A stretch of DNA of 58,111 bases from Rhodobacteraceae bacterium WD3A24 (GCA_002967695.1 PUHN01000017.1:1-58111); one strand, 5' to 3'; shown: positions 46,311-55,358, counted from the stretch's first letter. Program-made: numbers and translations. The notes: generated by a model not told the origin, from the sequence alone.

Positions 46311-48779
46311 CTATGAGCCGCCGGCGGGCGATTCCGGCGTCGCGCCCGCGTCGGCCATGGTGACAAAACGGGCGACGACCTTCTTGCGACCCGCCTTTTC
46401 AAAGGCGATGTCGAGCTTGTCGCCGTCCACCCCCTCGACCCTGCCGTAACCGAATTTCTGGTGGAACACCCGCGCGCCGATCCCCGGCTCGGGGACGGCC
46501 TGCGCGTCGATCACCGTTGACGCCGCCGCGCGTGATCCGTTCGCGGCGCGCGTGGCGGCGTTTGCCTGAAGGCGCCGCCAGCCGGGCGAGTTGTAGACAT
46601 TGGCCGAGGCGGCGCGCGTCTCCATCCCCGCGGCCGCGTCATGCCCGCCGGCCATGCCCGCCGCGCCGTAGCCGCCGCCATAGAGCCCCGGCGGGGTAAG
46701 CACCTCGACATGCGCCTCGGGCAATTCGTCGATGAAGCGCGAGGGCAGCTGCGCCTGCCACTGGCCGTAGACCCGCCGGTTGGCGGCAAAGGAGATGGTG
46801 CACAGCCGCTCGGCGCGGGTGATGCCGACATAGGCCAGCCGGCGCTCCTCCTCGAGGCCCTTCAGGCCGCTTTCGTCCATACTGCGCTGCGAGGGGAAAA
46901 GCCCGTCCTCCCAGCCCGGCAGGAAAACGACGGGAAACTCCAGCCCCTTTGCGCCGTGGAGCGTCATGATGGAGACCTTTTCGGTCTCGCTTTCCTGCTC
47001 ATTGTCCATGATCAGCGCGACATGCTCCAGAAACCCCTGCAGGTTCTCGAAGCCTTCGAGCGCCTTGACCAGCTCCTTGAGGTTTTCCAGCCGCCCCGGC
47101 GCCTCGGGTGTCTTGTCGTTTTGCCACATCACGGTGTAGCCGGACTCGTCGAGGATACGCTCGGCCAGCTCGATATGGGTCATCGGCGCGCCGTCGGCCG
47201 GTGTCTCGCGCTCGATCACCTCGTCGGGGGGGGCGGCCGGCGCGGGCGCCGGCCCCTGCCGCCGGGCCAGATCGCGCCAGCCGGCGATGGAGTCGAGCAA
47301 CTCGGCCAGCGCCCTGGCCCCCTTGCCGGAAAGTCCGCCCTCGGCCAGAAGCCGGCGCGCGCCCTCCACCAGCGGCACGCCACCCTCGCGCGCGGCGCGC
47401 TGGATCTTCTGCTGCGCCTTGTCGCCGAGGCCCCGTTTGGGCGTGTTCATGACGCGCTCGAAGGCGAGGTCGTCGCCGGGGCTGACGGCGAGGCGGAAAT
47501 AGGCCATCGCGTCGCGGATCTCCATGCGCTCGTAAAAGCGCGGGCCGCCGATCACCCGGTAGGGCAGGCCGATGGTCAGGAAACGGTCCTCGAAGGCGCG
47601 CATCTGGTGGGAGGCGCGCACCAGGATCGCCATGCCGTCCAGGCCGACCGGGTCGATCCCGCGCGTGCCCCGTTGCAGCGCCTCGATCTCCTCGCCGATC
47701 CAGCGCGCCTCTTCCTCGCCGTCCCAATGGCCGATCAGCCGCACCTTCTCGCCCGGCTCGGCGTCGGTCCAGAGCTCCTTGCCCAGCCGGCTTTCATTGC
47801 CCGCGATCACTCCGCCGGCCGCGCCAAGGATATGCGGGGTGGAGCGGTAGTTCTGCTCAAGCCGCACGACCGTGGCGCCGGGAAAATCGGTTTCGAAACG
47901 CAGGATGTTGCCGACCTCGGCGCCGCGCCAGCCATAGATCGACTGGTCGTCGTCGCCCACGCAGCAGATATTGCGATGCCCCTGCGCCAGCAGCCGCAAC
48001 CACAGATACTGCGCGACGTTGGTGTCCTGATACTCGTCCACCAGAATGTAGCGAAAGCGGCGCTGCCAGCTTTCCAGAACGTCCGGGTGGGCCTGGAAGA
48101 TGGTGACGACCAGCAGCAGCAGGTCGCCGAAATCCACCGCGTTGAGCGTGCGCAGGCGCTCCTGATAAGCCGCGTAGAGTTCCACGCCACGGTCGTTGAA
48201 AGCGCCCGCCTCGGCGGCGGGCACCTTGTCGGGCGTCCAGGCGCGGTTCTTCCAGTTGTCGATGATCGAGGCGAGCTGGCGCGCGGGCCAGCGCTTTTCG
48301 TCGAGGTCGGACGCCGCGACGAGCTGCTTGAGCAGGCGCAGCTGGTCGTCGCTGTCGAGAATCGTGAAGTCCGATTTCAGCCCGGCGAGCTCGGCGTGCC
48401 GGCGTAGCAGCTTGGCCCCGATCGCATGGAATGTGCCGAGCCAGGGCAATCCCTCGACCGTGTGCCCCAGAAGCTCGGCCACCCGGCCCTTCATCTCGCG
48501 GGCGGCCCTGTTGGTGAAGGTCACGGCGAGAATCTCGCCCGGCCGCGCGCGGCCGGTGTTGAGCAGATGGGCAATGCGCGCCGTCAGCGCCTTGGTCTTG
48601 CCCGTGCCCGCCCCGGCGAGCATCAGCACGGGGCCGTCGAGCGTCTCGACCGCGGCGCGCTGCGCAGGGTTGAGAGTGTCGAGATAGGGCGCGGGCCGCG
48701 CGGCCGTCATCGCGCGCGCCGAAAGCGGGGCGCGCGCGGCGGCGGCCTCGAATGCGTCGGAGTCGTCGAAATCGCTCAT
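46311..48779 (-). CDS. uvrD: UvrD/PcrA-type DNA helicase
   Basis: The 822-residue superfamily 1 helicase works 3'-5' in repair and replication-fork maintenance. Motifs in order: GAGTGKTKAL (Walker A, about 56-65), TFTNRAAREM (Ia), LVDEYQDTN (II), GDDDQSIYGWRGA (III), RLEQNYRS (IV), and LMTLHGAKGLEFPVVF-type V and YVGITRAE (VI). The C-terminal tail ending KVVARFVTMADA has the PcrA/UvrD Tudor-like end. Start at 48779 fits. Confidence 0.95.
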   Translation of the reverse strand: MSDFDDSDAFEAAAARAPLSARAMTAARPAPYLDTLNPAQRAAVETLDGPVLMLAGAGTGKTKALTARIAHLLNTGRARPGEILAVTFTNRAAREMKGRVAELLGHTVEGLPWLGTFHAIGAKLLRRHAELAGLKSDFTILDSDDQLRLLKQLVAASDLDEKRWPARQLASIIDNWKNRAWTPDKVPAAEAGAFNDRGVELYAAYQERLRTLNAVDFGDLLLLVVTIFQAHPDVLESWQRRFRYILVDEYQDTNVAQYLWLRLLAQGHRNICCVGDDDQSIYGWRGAEVGNILRFETDFPGATVVRLEQNYRSTPHILGAAGGVIAGNESRLGKELWTDAEPGEKVRLIGHWDGEEEARWIGEEIEALQRGTRGIDPVGLDGMAILVRASHQMRAFEDRFLTIGLPYRVIGGPRFYERMEIRDAMAYFRLAVSPGDDLAFERVMNTPKRGLGDKAQQKIQRAAREGGVPLVEGARRLLAEGGLSGKGARALAELLDSIAGWRDLARRQGPAPAPAAPPDEVIERETPADGAPMTHIELAERILDESGYTVMWQNDKTPEAPGRLENLKELVKALEGFENLQGFLEHVALIMDNEQESETEKVSIMTLHGAKGLEFPVVFLPGWEDGLFPSQRSMDESGLKGLEEERRLAYVGITRAERLCTISFAANRRVYGQWQAQLPSRFIDELPEAHVEVLTPPGLYGGGYGAAGMAGGHDAAAGMETRAASANVYNSPGWRRLQANAATRAANGSRAAASTVIDAQAVPEPGIGARVFHQKFGYGRVEGVDGDKLDIAFEKAGRKKVVARFVTMADAGATPESPAGGS

Positions 48780-48911
48780 GGATCGCAGTCTAGCCCGCCC
48801 GCCGCCGGAGTTAAAGGCGCGTTCGCAGATTGTTCCGGCCGCCTCCCGCATCCAGTGCAGCGTGCCGTCGCCACTTTTCCCCGTTGCGCGGGCGGCCTAT
48901 AAGCCCTCCCC

Positions 48912-50063
48912 ATGGACCTTGATCTGACGCACCCCGCCCTGTCCGACCTGCGCGCGACCTGCCGCCGGCGGCTGCCGCATTTCGTCTGGGAGTATCTCGA
49001 CAGCGCTACCGGCACTGAGGCGGGCAAGCGGCGCAATCGCGCGGGCCTCGATGCGGTGACCTTCCGCCCCGCGGCGCTGCGCGGCGAGATCGAGCCCCGG
49101 CTGGACACCGCGCTTCTCGGTGTGGACCACGCGGCGCCCTTCGGCATCGCGCCGCTCGGCATGTCGGGGCTGATCTGGCCGCGGGCCGAGACGATCCTCG
49201 CCGGTTTCGCGGCGCGCGCGCGCATCCCTTACGGCCTCTCGACGGTCGCCACCCGCCTGCCCGAGGAGGTCGGGCCGCTCTCGGGCGAGATGGGCTGGTT
49301 CCAGCTCTATCCGCCGAGGGATTGCGAGATTCGCCGCGATATCCTGCGTCGGGCGCGCGAGGCGGGGTTTCGCGTGCTGGTTCTGACGGTGGATGTTCCC
49401 GGCCCGTCGCGGCGCGAGCGCCAGCGCCGCGCCCAACTCGCCATTCCGCCCAAGCTCACGCCGAAGATGATGATGCAGATGGCGCGCCACCCGCGCTGGA
49501 GCATCGGGACCGCGCTGGCCGGCCCGCCGCGCCTGCGGCTGATGGAAGAGTATCTCAAGCTCGACAGCAACGCGCCCTCGACCGCCCATGCCGGTTACAT
49601 GCTGCGCACGGCGCCGGACTGGGCCTATCTCGATGCGCTTCGCGCCGAGTGGGACGGGCCGCTGGTCGTCAAGGGCGTGATGGAGTCCGACACTGCCACC
49701 CGCGCCCGCGACGCCGGCGTCGACGCCGTATGGGTTTCCAACCATTCGGGGCGTCAGTTCGACGGCGCCCCTGCCGCGATCGAGGCGCTGCCCGGGATAC
49801 GCGCGGCGCTTGGCCCCGAGACGCCGCTGATTTTCGACAGCGGGGTCGAGGGCGGCCTCGATATCCTGCGCGCCATGGCGCTGGGCGCCGATTTCGTCAT
49901 GCTCGGCCGGGCCTGGCACTATGCGCTCGGCGCCTTGGGCGCGAAGGGCCCCGATCACCTCATGCACATCCTGCGCGAGGATCTGATCTCCTGCATGACC
50001 CAGATCGGCATCGCGGAGCCCGGCGCGGCGCGCGAGCGCCTCGTCACCCCCGCGCCCGTCTGA
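48912..50063 (+). CDS. FMN-dependent alpha-hydroxy-acid oxidase/dehydrogenase
   Basis: The 383 residues belong to the lactate dehydrogenase (LldD)/glycolate oxidase family. Marks: FVWEYLDSATGTE near the start, GWFQLYPPRD, the VVKGVMESDTA segment, and the catalytic His in VSNHSGRQFDGAPA (usual form SNHGGRQLD, so Gly to Ser and Leu to Phe changes). Phosphate binding is in FDSGVEGGLDI and ALGADFVMLGR. Substrate could be lactate, mandelate or another 2-hydroxyacid. It converges with the CoxM-like gene. Confidence 0.9.
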   Translation: MDLDLTHPALSDLRATCRRRLPHFVWEYLDSATGTEAGKRRNRAGLDAVTFRPAALRGEIEPRLDTALLGVDHAAPFGIAPLGMSGLIWPRAETILAGFAARARIPYGLSTVATRLPEEVGPLSGEMGWFQLYPPRDCEIRRDILRRAREAGFRVLVLTVDVPGPSRRERQRRAQLAIPPKLTPKMMMQMARHPRWSIGTALAGPPRLRLMEEYLKLDSNAPSTAHAGYMLRTAPDWAYLDALRAEWDGPLVVKGVMESDTATRARDAGVDAVWVSNHSGRQFDGAPAAIEALPGIRAALGPETPLIFDSGVEGGLDILRAMALGADFVMLGRAWHYALGALGAKGPDHLMHILREDLISCMTQIGIAEPGAARERLVTPAPV

Positions 50064-50078
50064 GCGCGTCGCGCGCCG

Positions 50079-50894
50079 TCAGAAGATCGAGGCGCGGCCC
50101 GGCCGCATGACCGCGCGGGCGGTCATGGAGGCGCACAGGGCCGCGCGCTCATCGGCGGCGGCATGGATGTCGTCGAGCATCTGCGCATCCGACGGCGTGA
50201 GCCCGTCGAGCGCGGGCGCCGCGAATGCGGCGCCGAGCGCGGCCTCCGCCTCCGCCCATCGGAAGACGCCGTCACTGCCCGCGCCGGTGATCGCCACCCG
50301 CGCCGCACCGTCGGGCGCGCGCGCCACGAACGCCGCGACCAGCGCGTAGCGCGAGGCGGGGTTGCGGAACTTGGCATAGCCCGCCGCCGCCGGCACCGGC
50401 AGCTCGACATGGCGGATGATCTCGCCATCTTCCAGCGCGGTGCCAAAGAGCCCTTCGAAGAAATCCTCGGCCGCCAGTGTGCGCCGGTCGGTGGCCACCC
50501 GCGCGCCGAGCGCCAATACGGCGGCCGGGTAGTCCGCGGCCGGGTCGTTATGGGCCAGTGAGCCACCGATCGTGCCCATGTTGCGCACCTGAACGTCGCC
50601 GATCGAGCCGGCCAGCGCCGCCAGCGCCGGGATCGCGGCCCGCACCGGCGGGGACGCGGCGATCTTGGCATGGGAGACCGCCGCGCCGATGCGCAGGCTG
50701 TCCGCGCGGCGCGCGATGCCTCCAAGCTCGGGGATCGCGCGCAGGTCGATCAGCCGGTCGGGCGCGGCGAGGTGGTTCTTCATCACAGGGATCAGGGTGT
50801 GACCCCCGGCGAGATAGGCCGGCTCGTCAGCCGTCTCGAACAGCGCCAGGGCCTCGGCCATGGTCCGGGCGCGGGCGTAGCTTGTCAGCTGCAT
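50079..50894 (-). CDS. FAD-binding subunit of a molybdenum hydroxylase (CoxM-like)
   Basis: The 271-residue subunit carries FAD and passes electrons from the iron-sulfur subunit. Marks: LAGGHTLIPVMKN (about residue 33, FAD pyrophosphate loop), NMGTIGGSLAHNDPAADYPA (about 110, second FAD loop) and the C-terminal domain. Its start overlaps the end of the CoxS-like gene by 68 bases. The matching large subunit is not adjacent; the CoxL-like gene at 9736-12033 is a candidate. Confidence 0.9.
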   Translation of the reverse strand: MQLTSYARARTMAEALALFETADEPAYLAGGHTLIPVMKNHLAAPDRLIDLRAIPELGGIARRADSLRIGAAVSHAKIAASPPVRAAIPALAALAGSIGDVQVRNMGTIGGSLAHNDPAADYPAAVLALGARVATDRRTLAAEDFFEGLFGTALEDGEIIRHVELPVPAAAGYAKFRNPASRYALVAAFVARAPDGAARVAITGAGSDGVFRWAEAEAALGAAFAAPALDGLTPSDAQMLDDIHAAADERAALCASMTARAVMRPGRASIF

Positions 50895-51399
50895 CGGTTG
50901 CGTTCCTTTCACGTGGGCGCCGCCCCTCGGGACGGCGCGTCGGCGCGGCCGCGAGGATGGCCCTGATGATGTCGTGATACCCTGCGCAGCGGCACAGATT
51001 GCCCTCGAGTTCGTGGCGCACCGTCGCCGTGTCGAGCGCCTCGCCGTGGCGGCGGATCATGTCCACCGCCGCCATGATCATCCCCGGCGCGCAGAAGCCG
51101 CATGGCCGCCTGTGGAACGCCTCGAACGCCTGCAGAACGGGATGCGGCGCCGCCCTGTCGCGGCTCAGGCCCTCGACCGTCTCCACCTCGGCCCCCTCCG
51201 CTGCCGCTGCGAGGACGATGCAGGATTTGACCGCGCGCCCGTCGAGGAGCACCGTGCACGCGCCGCATTGCGCGGTGTCGCAACCGGCATGAGTGCCCCT
51301 GAGCCCCAGTTGGCGGCGCAGGAACTCGACCAGCAGCGTGCGGTCCTCGGCCTCGGCGCGCCGGGGCGCGCCATTGACCGTCAGAGTGATGTCGGGCAT
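50827..51399 (-). CDS. [2Fe-2S] subunit of a molybdenum hydroxylase (CoxS-like)
   Basis: The 190-residue subunit holds two iron-sulfur clusters. N-terminal cluster cysteines are 40, 45, 48 and 60 (GCDTAQCGAC, SC). The second cluster uses 100, 103, 136 and 138 (CGFC, CRC). The usual end is near residue 155-160 (IIRAILAAA), but the frame runs 30 more Arg/Pro-rich residues into the CoxM gene. These could be a real overlap or the mark of a frameshift. Confidence 0.88.
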   Translation of the reverse strand: MPDITLTVNGAPRRAEAEDRTLLVEFLRRQLGLRGTHAGCDTAQCGACTVLLDGRAVKSCIVLAAAAEGAEVETVEGLSRDRAAPHPVLQAFEAFHRRPCGFCAPGMIMAAVDMIRRHGEALDTATVRHELEGNLCRCAGYHDIIRAILAAAPTRRPEGRRPRERNATDAADKLRPRPDHGRGPGAVRDG

Positions 51400-51459
51400 C
51401 GGCGGTTTTCCTCGGTTGTCTCTCGCCGCGTTGGCGGCGGCGCGATGATGCGTCGGGCA

Positions 51460-51479
51460 GGGATAAGATTTCGTATCCC
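51460..51479. promoter_or_regulatory. Imperfect 20-base palindrome upstream of the CoxS-like gene
   Basis: GGGATA (51460-51465) and TATCCC (51474-51479) flank an 8-base centre, with 8 of 10 positions symmetrical. It lies 61 bases before the CoxS start codon and may be an operator. Confidence 0.35.
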
Positions 51480-51630
51480 GCGGACTCCGCGAGAGTGCGC
51501 GCCTATCACAGGTATCAGGTCGCTGACCGATGAGGCCGTGCGCGCCCGTCACCGGCCTGGCGGTGGGGCGCGCCGGTCGTGCCGGATTGCCGCCCGCGCA
51601 GGCGTCAGGGCGCGGGGCGTGGGGGGGCGA

Positions 51631-52629
51631 TTACGACTTGTCCACCCGCTCGGCGACTACGCCGACGCAATCGCCCGGCTGGACAAGCCCCGGAAAATGC
51701 CGGCTGACCAGAATCCCGCCGCGCCGCGCGCGGAGCACCGAGGGCTCGGCATCGCAACGCTCCACCGGCCAGATGCGCGCCAGCCGCGCGCCCTCGGCGA
51801 TGTCGTCGCCCAGATCGACGAGCGGCTCGAACAACCCGCCCGCCTCGGCGAAGTGGAAGCAGCGCGCATCGGGCATGTCGAGCTGCGCGGTCGGGCCGAT
51901 CTCGGGGGCGCCGTCGAGGATTCCCATGTGCTCGAGAATGTTGCGCGCGCCCTTGCGGGCGATGGCGACGCTGCGCGCGGTGGCGGTGCCGCCGCCGCCG
52001 AGTTCGGTCGTTACGAAGACCTTTCCCTGTCCCTCGACCTCGGTGTCGAACATCCCGGCGCTGTCGATTTCGAGCATGATCATCGACCACGGCGCGTTGA
52101 ACGCCTCCATCGCCGCGATGCAGGCGGCTTCCTGCGCCTTGTCTTCGAGCACATGCGCCGCCGCGAAGGGCAGGAAATCCAGCGTCCTGCCGCCCGAATG
52201 GTAATCGAGCACGAGATCGGCCCGCGGCACCAGCTCGGTCGCCACGTAATGGGCGATCTTCTCGGTTACGCTGCCGTCGGGGCGGCCGGGAAAGAGGCGG
52301 TTGAGATTACCGCGGTCGATGGGCGAGGTGCGCGTGGCCGCCCGGACTGCGGGCAGGTTCATCGCCGGCAGCATGATGACGCAGCCCGCGATCGCGTCGG
52401 CGTCGAGCTCGAGCGCGAGCTGACGCAGCGCGAGCTGGCCCTCGTATTCGTCACCGTGATTGCCGGCGGTCATCAGCGCGGTGGGGCCGGGCGCCCCCCG
52501 GATGACGGTGATCGGGATCATCACCGAGCCCCATGCGCTGTCGTCGCGGGAATGGGGCAGCCGAAGATGGCCGTGATGGATGCCCTTCGCGTCGAGCGGG
52601 ATGGTCGGTGTGACGGGGCTGCGGGCCAT
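51631..52629 (-). CDS. doeB: DoeB, N-acetyl-diaminobutyrate deacetylase
   Basis: DoeB removes the acetyl group in ectoine breakdown, yielding 2,4-diaminobutyrate. The 332 residues fit the succinylglutamate desuccinylase/aspartoacylase fold. Zinc ligands: His and Glu in GNHGDEYEG (about residue 58) and His in VLDYHSGG. The region TSPIDRGNLNRLFPG fits the family substrate loop. It starts 6 bases after doeA, so they are one transcript. Confidence 0.88.
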   Translation of the reverse strand: MARSPVTPTIPLDAKGIHHGHLRLPHSRDDSAWGSVMIPITVIRGAPGPTALMTAGNHGDEYEGQLALRQLALELDADAIAGCVIMLPAMNLPAVRAATRTSPIDRGNLNRLFPGRPDGSVTEKIAHYVATELVPRADLVLDYHSGGRTLDFLPFAAAHVLEDKAQEAACIAAMEAFNAPWSMIMLEIDSAGMFDTEVEGQGKVFVTTELGGGGTATARSVAIARKGARNILEHMGILDGAPEIGPTAQLDMPDARCFHFAEAGGLFEPLVDLGDDIAEGARLARIWPVERCDAEPSVLRARRGGILVSRHFPGLVQPGDCVGVVAERVDKS

Positions 52630-52635
52630 GGGCGT

Positions 52636-53820
52636 TCAGTCCTTCACGAAGATCTTGCGGGGAGTGTCGCACAGGCATTCGGCCCCCTGATCGGTGATCA
52701 GGATGGTATCGGTGATCTCCAGCCCGCCATCCTCAAGCCAGAGGGCGGGCATGAAATGAAACACCATCCCCGGCTTGAGTTCGGTCATCGCGCCCCGGCG
52801 GAACGACATGGTGCGCTCGCCCCAGTCGGGGGGATAGCTCAGCCCGACCGAGTAGCCGCAGCGGCTGTCCTTCTCGAAGCCCAACTTGTTGAGCGTGGCG
52901 TTGAAGGCGTTGGCGACGTCCTCGCAGCGAGCGCCGGGAAAGGTGTGTTCGAGCGCGACCTCGGTGGCCTCGAGCACCGCCTTTTCGGCCTCCTGATACA
53001 GCCGCGGCGGCGGGCCGAAGAACAGCGTGCGCGACTGCGGGCAGTGATAGCGCCGATGCGCCCCGGCGATCTCGAAGAAGTTGGATTCGCCGCGCCGCAG
53101 CCGGCTGTCATCCCAGGTCAGATGGGGGGCCGTGGCGTCGAGCCCCGAGGGCGTGACCGGCACGATCGCGGGGTAGTCGCCCCAGTGGCCGTCGGCGCCG
53201 GTGATGGCGGCGTGGAATATCTCGGCGACCAGTTCGTTCTTCTTCATCCCCGGCTCGGCGCGCTCGAAGATCGTCTCGTGCATGTGCTCGACGATGCGCG
53301 CGGCGCGGCGGATGTATTCGATCTCCGAGTCGCTCTTGACCGCGCGCTGCCAGTTCACCAGCCCGGTGGCATCGACAAGCCGCGCCTCGTGCAGGTGGTT
53401 GGTCAGGGTCGCGTGTGCGGCGGCCGAGTAGTAGTAGTTGTCCATCTCCACCCCGATCCAGCCATCGTGCCAGCCGCGGTCGATGATGTGATAGGCCAGC
53501 ACCTCCATCGGGTGTTTCTGCGGGTTCTGCACATAGGTGTCGTCGTAGCCGACGATCGAGCTGTCCTCTTTCATGAAGACGGTGCGCAACGCGCCGGCGG
53601 CATCCATCTCGCGGCCCCACCAGACCGGCTCGCCCTCCAGCGGCAGCAGCACCGCCTGATGGACATAGAACGACCAGCCGTCATAGCCGCTGATCCACGA
53701 CATGTTAGACGGGTCGGAGATGATCAGCAGATCAATGCCGCGCAGCTCCATCTCGGCGCGGGTGCGCGCGATGCGCGCCCAGTATTCGGCGTCGGTGAAA
53801 TTGGGCGAAGATGTTGTCAC
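52636..53820 (-). CDS. doeA: DoeA, ectoine hydrolase (M24 peptidase fold)
   Basis: DoeA opens the ectoine ring. The 394 residues have the creatinase/M24 fold: N-terminal domain (about 1-160), with ISDPSNMSWISGYDGWSFYVHQ as the family block, and the catalytic domain with GMKKNELVAEIFHAAI, RYHCPQSRTLFFGPP and GYSVGLSYPPDWGER. The N-terminal block is characteristic of ectoine hydrolases. It is flanked by doeB and doeD on the same strand. Confidence 0.9.
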   Translation of the reverse strand: MTTSSPNFTDAEYWARIARTRAEMELRGIDLLIISDPSNMSWISGYDGWSFYVHQAVLLPLEGEPVWWGREMDAAGALRTVFMKEDSSIVGYDDTYVQNPQKHPMEVLAYHIIDRGWHDGWIGVEMDNYYYSAAAHATLTNHLHEARLVDATGLVNWQRAVKSDSEIEYIRRAARIVEHMHETIFERAEPGMKKNELVAEIFHAAITGADGHWGDYPAIVPVTPSGLDATAPHLTWDDSRLRRGESNFFEIAGAHRRYHCPQSRTLFFGPPPRLYQEAEKAVLEATEVALEHTFPGARCEDVANAFNATLNKLGFEKDSRCGYSVGLSYPPDWGERTMSFRRGAMTELKPGMVFHFMPALWLEDGGLEITDTILITDQGAECLCDTPRKIFVKD

Positions 53821-53902
53821 GGCGCGCTCCCGTTTCAGTTGTGCGGGCCGGTTCCGGCGCGGGGCGCCCGCCGTCCGGCCCGTGGGCCCTGGGTGTCACA
53901 GG

Positions 53903-53924
53903 GCCGTGCGGCGGCCCGCACGGC
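53903..53924 (-). repeat. Hairpin between doeD and doeA
   Basis: An 8-bp perfect stem (53903-53910 with 53917-53924) lies 7 bases beyond the doeD stop, in the 110-base spacer before doeA. No T-run follows on the minus strand, so it may protect or process the doeD message and not terminate it. Confidence 0.45.
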
Positions 53925-53930
53925 TCTTGC

Positions 53931-55307
53931 TTACAGCGTTGCGCTGATTTCGCGTATGGCGTCAACCGTGACGCCCACGACCGTGTTCACCTCTTCGCGG
54001 GTGATGCACAGCGGCGGCGCGAAACCCAGAATGTCGCCCTGCGGCATGGCGCGCGAGATCACGCCCATCTCGGCCATGCGCGCGACGATACGCGCGGCAA
54101 CCTTTTCGGAGGGGTCGAACAGCTCGCACGTGGCCGGGTCGCGGACAAGCTCGACCGCCGCCAGCATCCCCTCGCCGCGGATGTCGCCGATGAAGGGCGC
54201 GCCCGCCAGCGCCTCGGCAAGTGCCTTGTTGAGATAGGCGCCGGTGTCGCGGGCGTTGTCGACCAGACCCAGCCGGTCGATCAGCTCCAGATTGGCCACG
54301 CCCGCCGCCGCGCCGATGGGGTGGGCGGAGTAGGTCCAGCCATGGCCGAAGGGGCCGAATTCGTCGGTGCCCTGTTCCAGCACCTTCCAGACCCGGTCCG
54401 AGACGATGGACCCCGACAGCGGCGCATAGGCCGAGGTCAGCCCCTTGGCGATGGTGATGATGTCGGGCTCAATGCCGTAATGGTCCGAGCCCATCATCGT
54501 GCCCAGCCGCCCGAATCCGGTGACCACCTCGTCGGCGATCAGCAGGATGTCGTGCTTGCGCAGGATCGGCTGGATGGCCTCCCAGTAGCCGGCCGGCGGG
54601 GGCACGATGCCGCCCGTTCCCAGGATCGGCTCGCCGATGAAGGCGCCGATGGTCTCGGGGCCCTCGCGCTCGATCAGCGCCTCGAGCTCGGCCGCGCACT
54701 TTGCCGAGAACTGCGCCTCGGTCATGTCCGGGTTGCTGCGGCGATAGTAGTAGGGCGCCTCGGTGTGAACCACCTGTGCCAGCGGCAGATCGAAGGTCTT
54801 GTGGAACAGCTCGAGCCCGGTGAGCGAGCCGGTCATCAGCCCCGAGCCGTGATAGCCGCGCCAGCGCGAGATGATCTTCTTCTTCTCGGGCCGGCCGCGG
54901 ATGTTGTTGTAGTACCAGACGAGCTTGACGTTGGTCTCGTTCGCGTCCGAGCCGCCAAGGCCGAAGAAGACCTTGCTCATGTTGTCCGGCGCGCGCTCCA
55001 GGATCATATGCGCAAGCGTGATCGCGGCCTCGGTGCCGTGGCCCACATAGGCGTGGTAATAGGCCAGCTCGTGCGCCTGCCGTGCGATCGCATCGGCGAT
55101 CTCGCTGCGGCCGTAGCCCGCATTGACGCAGTAGAGCCCGGCGAAGGCGTCGAGCAGGCGCTTGCCGTCGCGGTCCTCGATATGAACGCCCGAGCCCCCG
55201 GTAACGATGCGGCTGGGCGACTCGCCGCGGGCATGCTGACCGAAATGGGTCGAGGGATGGAGGAACGCCTCGCGATCCCACTGGTCGAGCTTGTCGTTCG
55301 TCAGCAT
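53931..55307 (-). CDS. doeD: DoeD, diaminobutyrate aminotransferase of ectoine breakdown
   Basis: DoeD converts 2,4-diaminobutyrate to aspartate semialdehyde. The 458-residue class III aminotransferase shows GLGGSDANETNVKLVWYYNN, GEPILGTGGI, LIADEVVTGFGR and the PLP lysine in TIAKGLTSAYAPLSG. Its start (MLTNDKLDQWDREAFLHPSTHFG) matches DoeD proteins; gacaggag precedes it. It heads the doe cluster, with a leader hairpin upstream. The next enzyme (doeC, semialdehyde dehydrogenase) is not in the window. Confidence 0.9.
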   Translation of the reverse strand: MLTNDKLDQWDREAFLHPSTHFGQHARGESPSRIVTGGSGVHIEDRDGKRLLDAFAGLYCVNAGYGRSEIADAIARQAHELAYYHAYVGHGTEAAITLAHMILERAPDNMSKVFFGLGGSDANETNVKLVWYYNNIRGRPEKKKIISRWRGYHGSGLMTGSLTGLELFHKTFDLPLAQVVHTEAPYYYRRSNPDMTEAQFSAKCAAELEALIEREGPETIGAFIGEPILGTGGIVPPPAGYWEAIQPILRKHDILLIADEVVTGFGRLGTMMGSDHYGIEPDIITIAKGLTSAYAPLSGSIVSDRVWKVLEQGTDEFGPFGHGWTYSAHPIGAAAGVANLELIDRLGLVDNARDTGAYLNKALAEALAGAPFIGDIRGEGMLAAVELVRDPATCELFDPSEKVAARIVARMAEMGVISRAMPQGDILGFAPPLCITREEVNTVVGVTVDAIREISATL

Positions 55308-55332
55308 GACGATCTCCTGTCGAAAGGTCATG

Positions 55333-55358
55333 AAAAAAGGCGGGGCCGGCCGGCCCCG
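55333..55358 (-). terminator. Terminator-like hairpin in the doeD leader
   Basis: On the minus strand the 18-base palindrome at 55341-55358 (stem 7 bp, loop 4) is followed by CC and six T residues (55338-55333). It lies 25 bases before the doeD start codon. There is no minus-strand gene upstream whose end it could be, so it looks like an attenuator in the doeD leader. Confidence 0.6.

Noticed and set aside
50974-54237. 1087-codon plus-strand open frame
   Set aside because: Runs antisense to doeB, doeA and part of doeD; compositional artefact of GC-rich codons.
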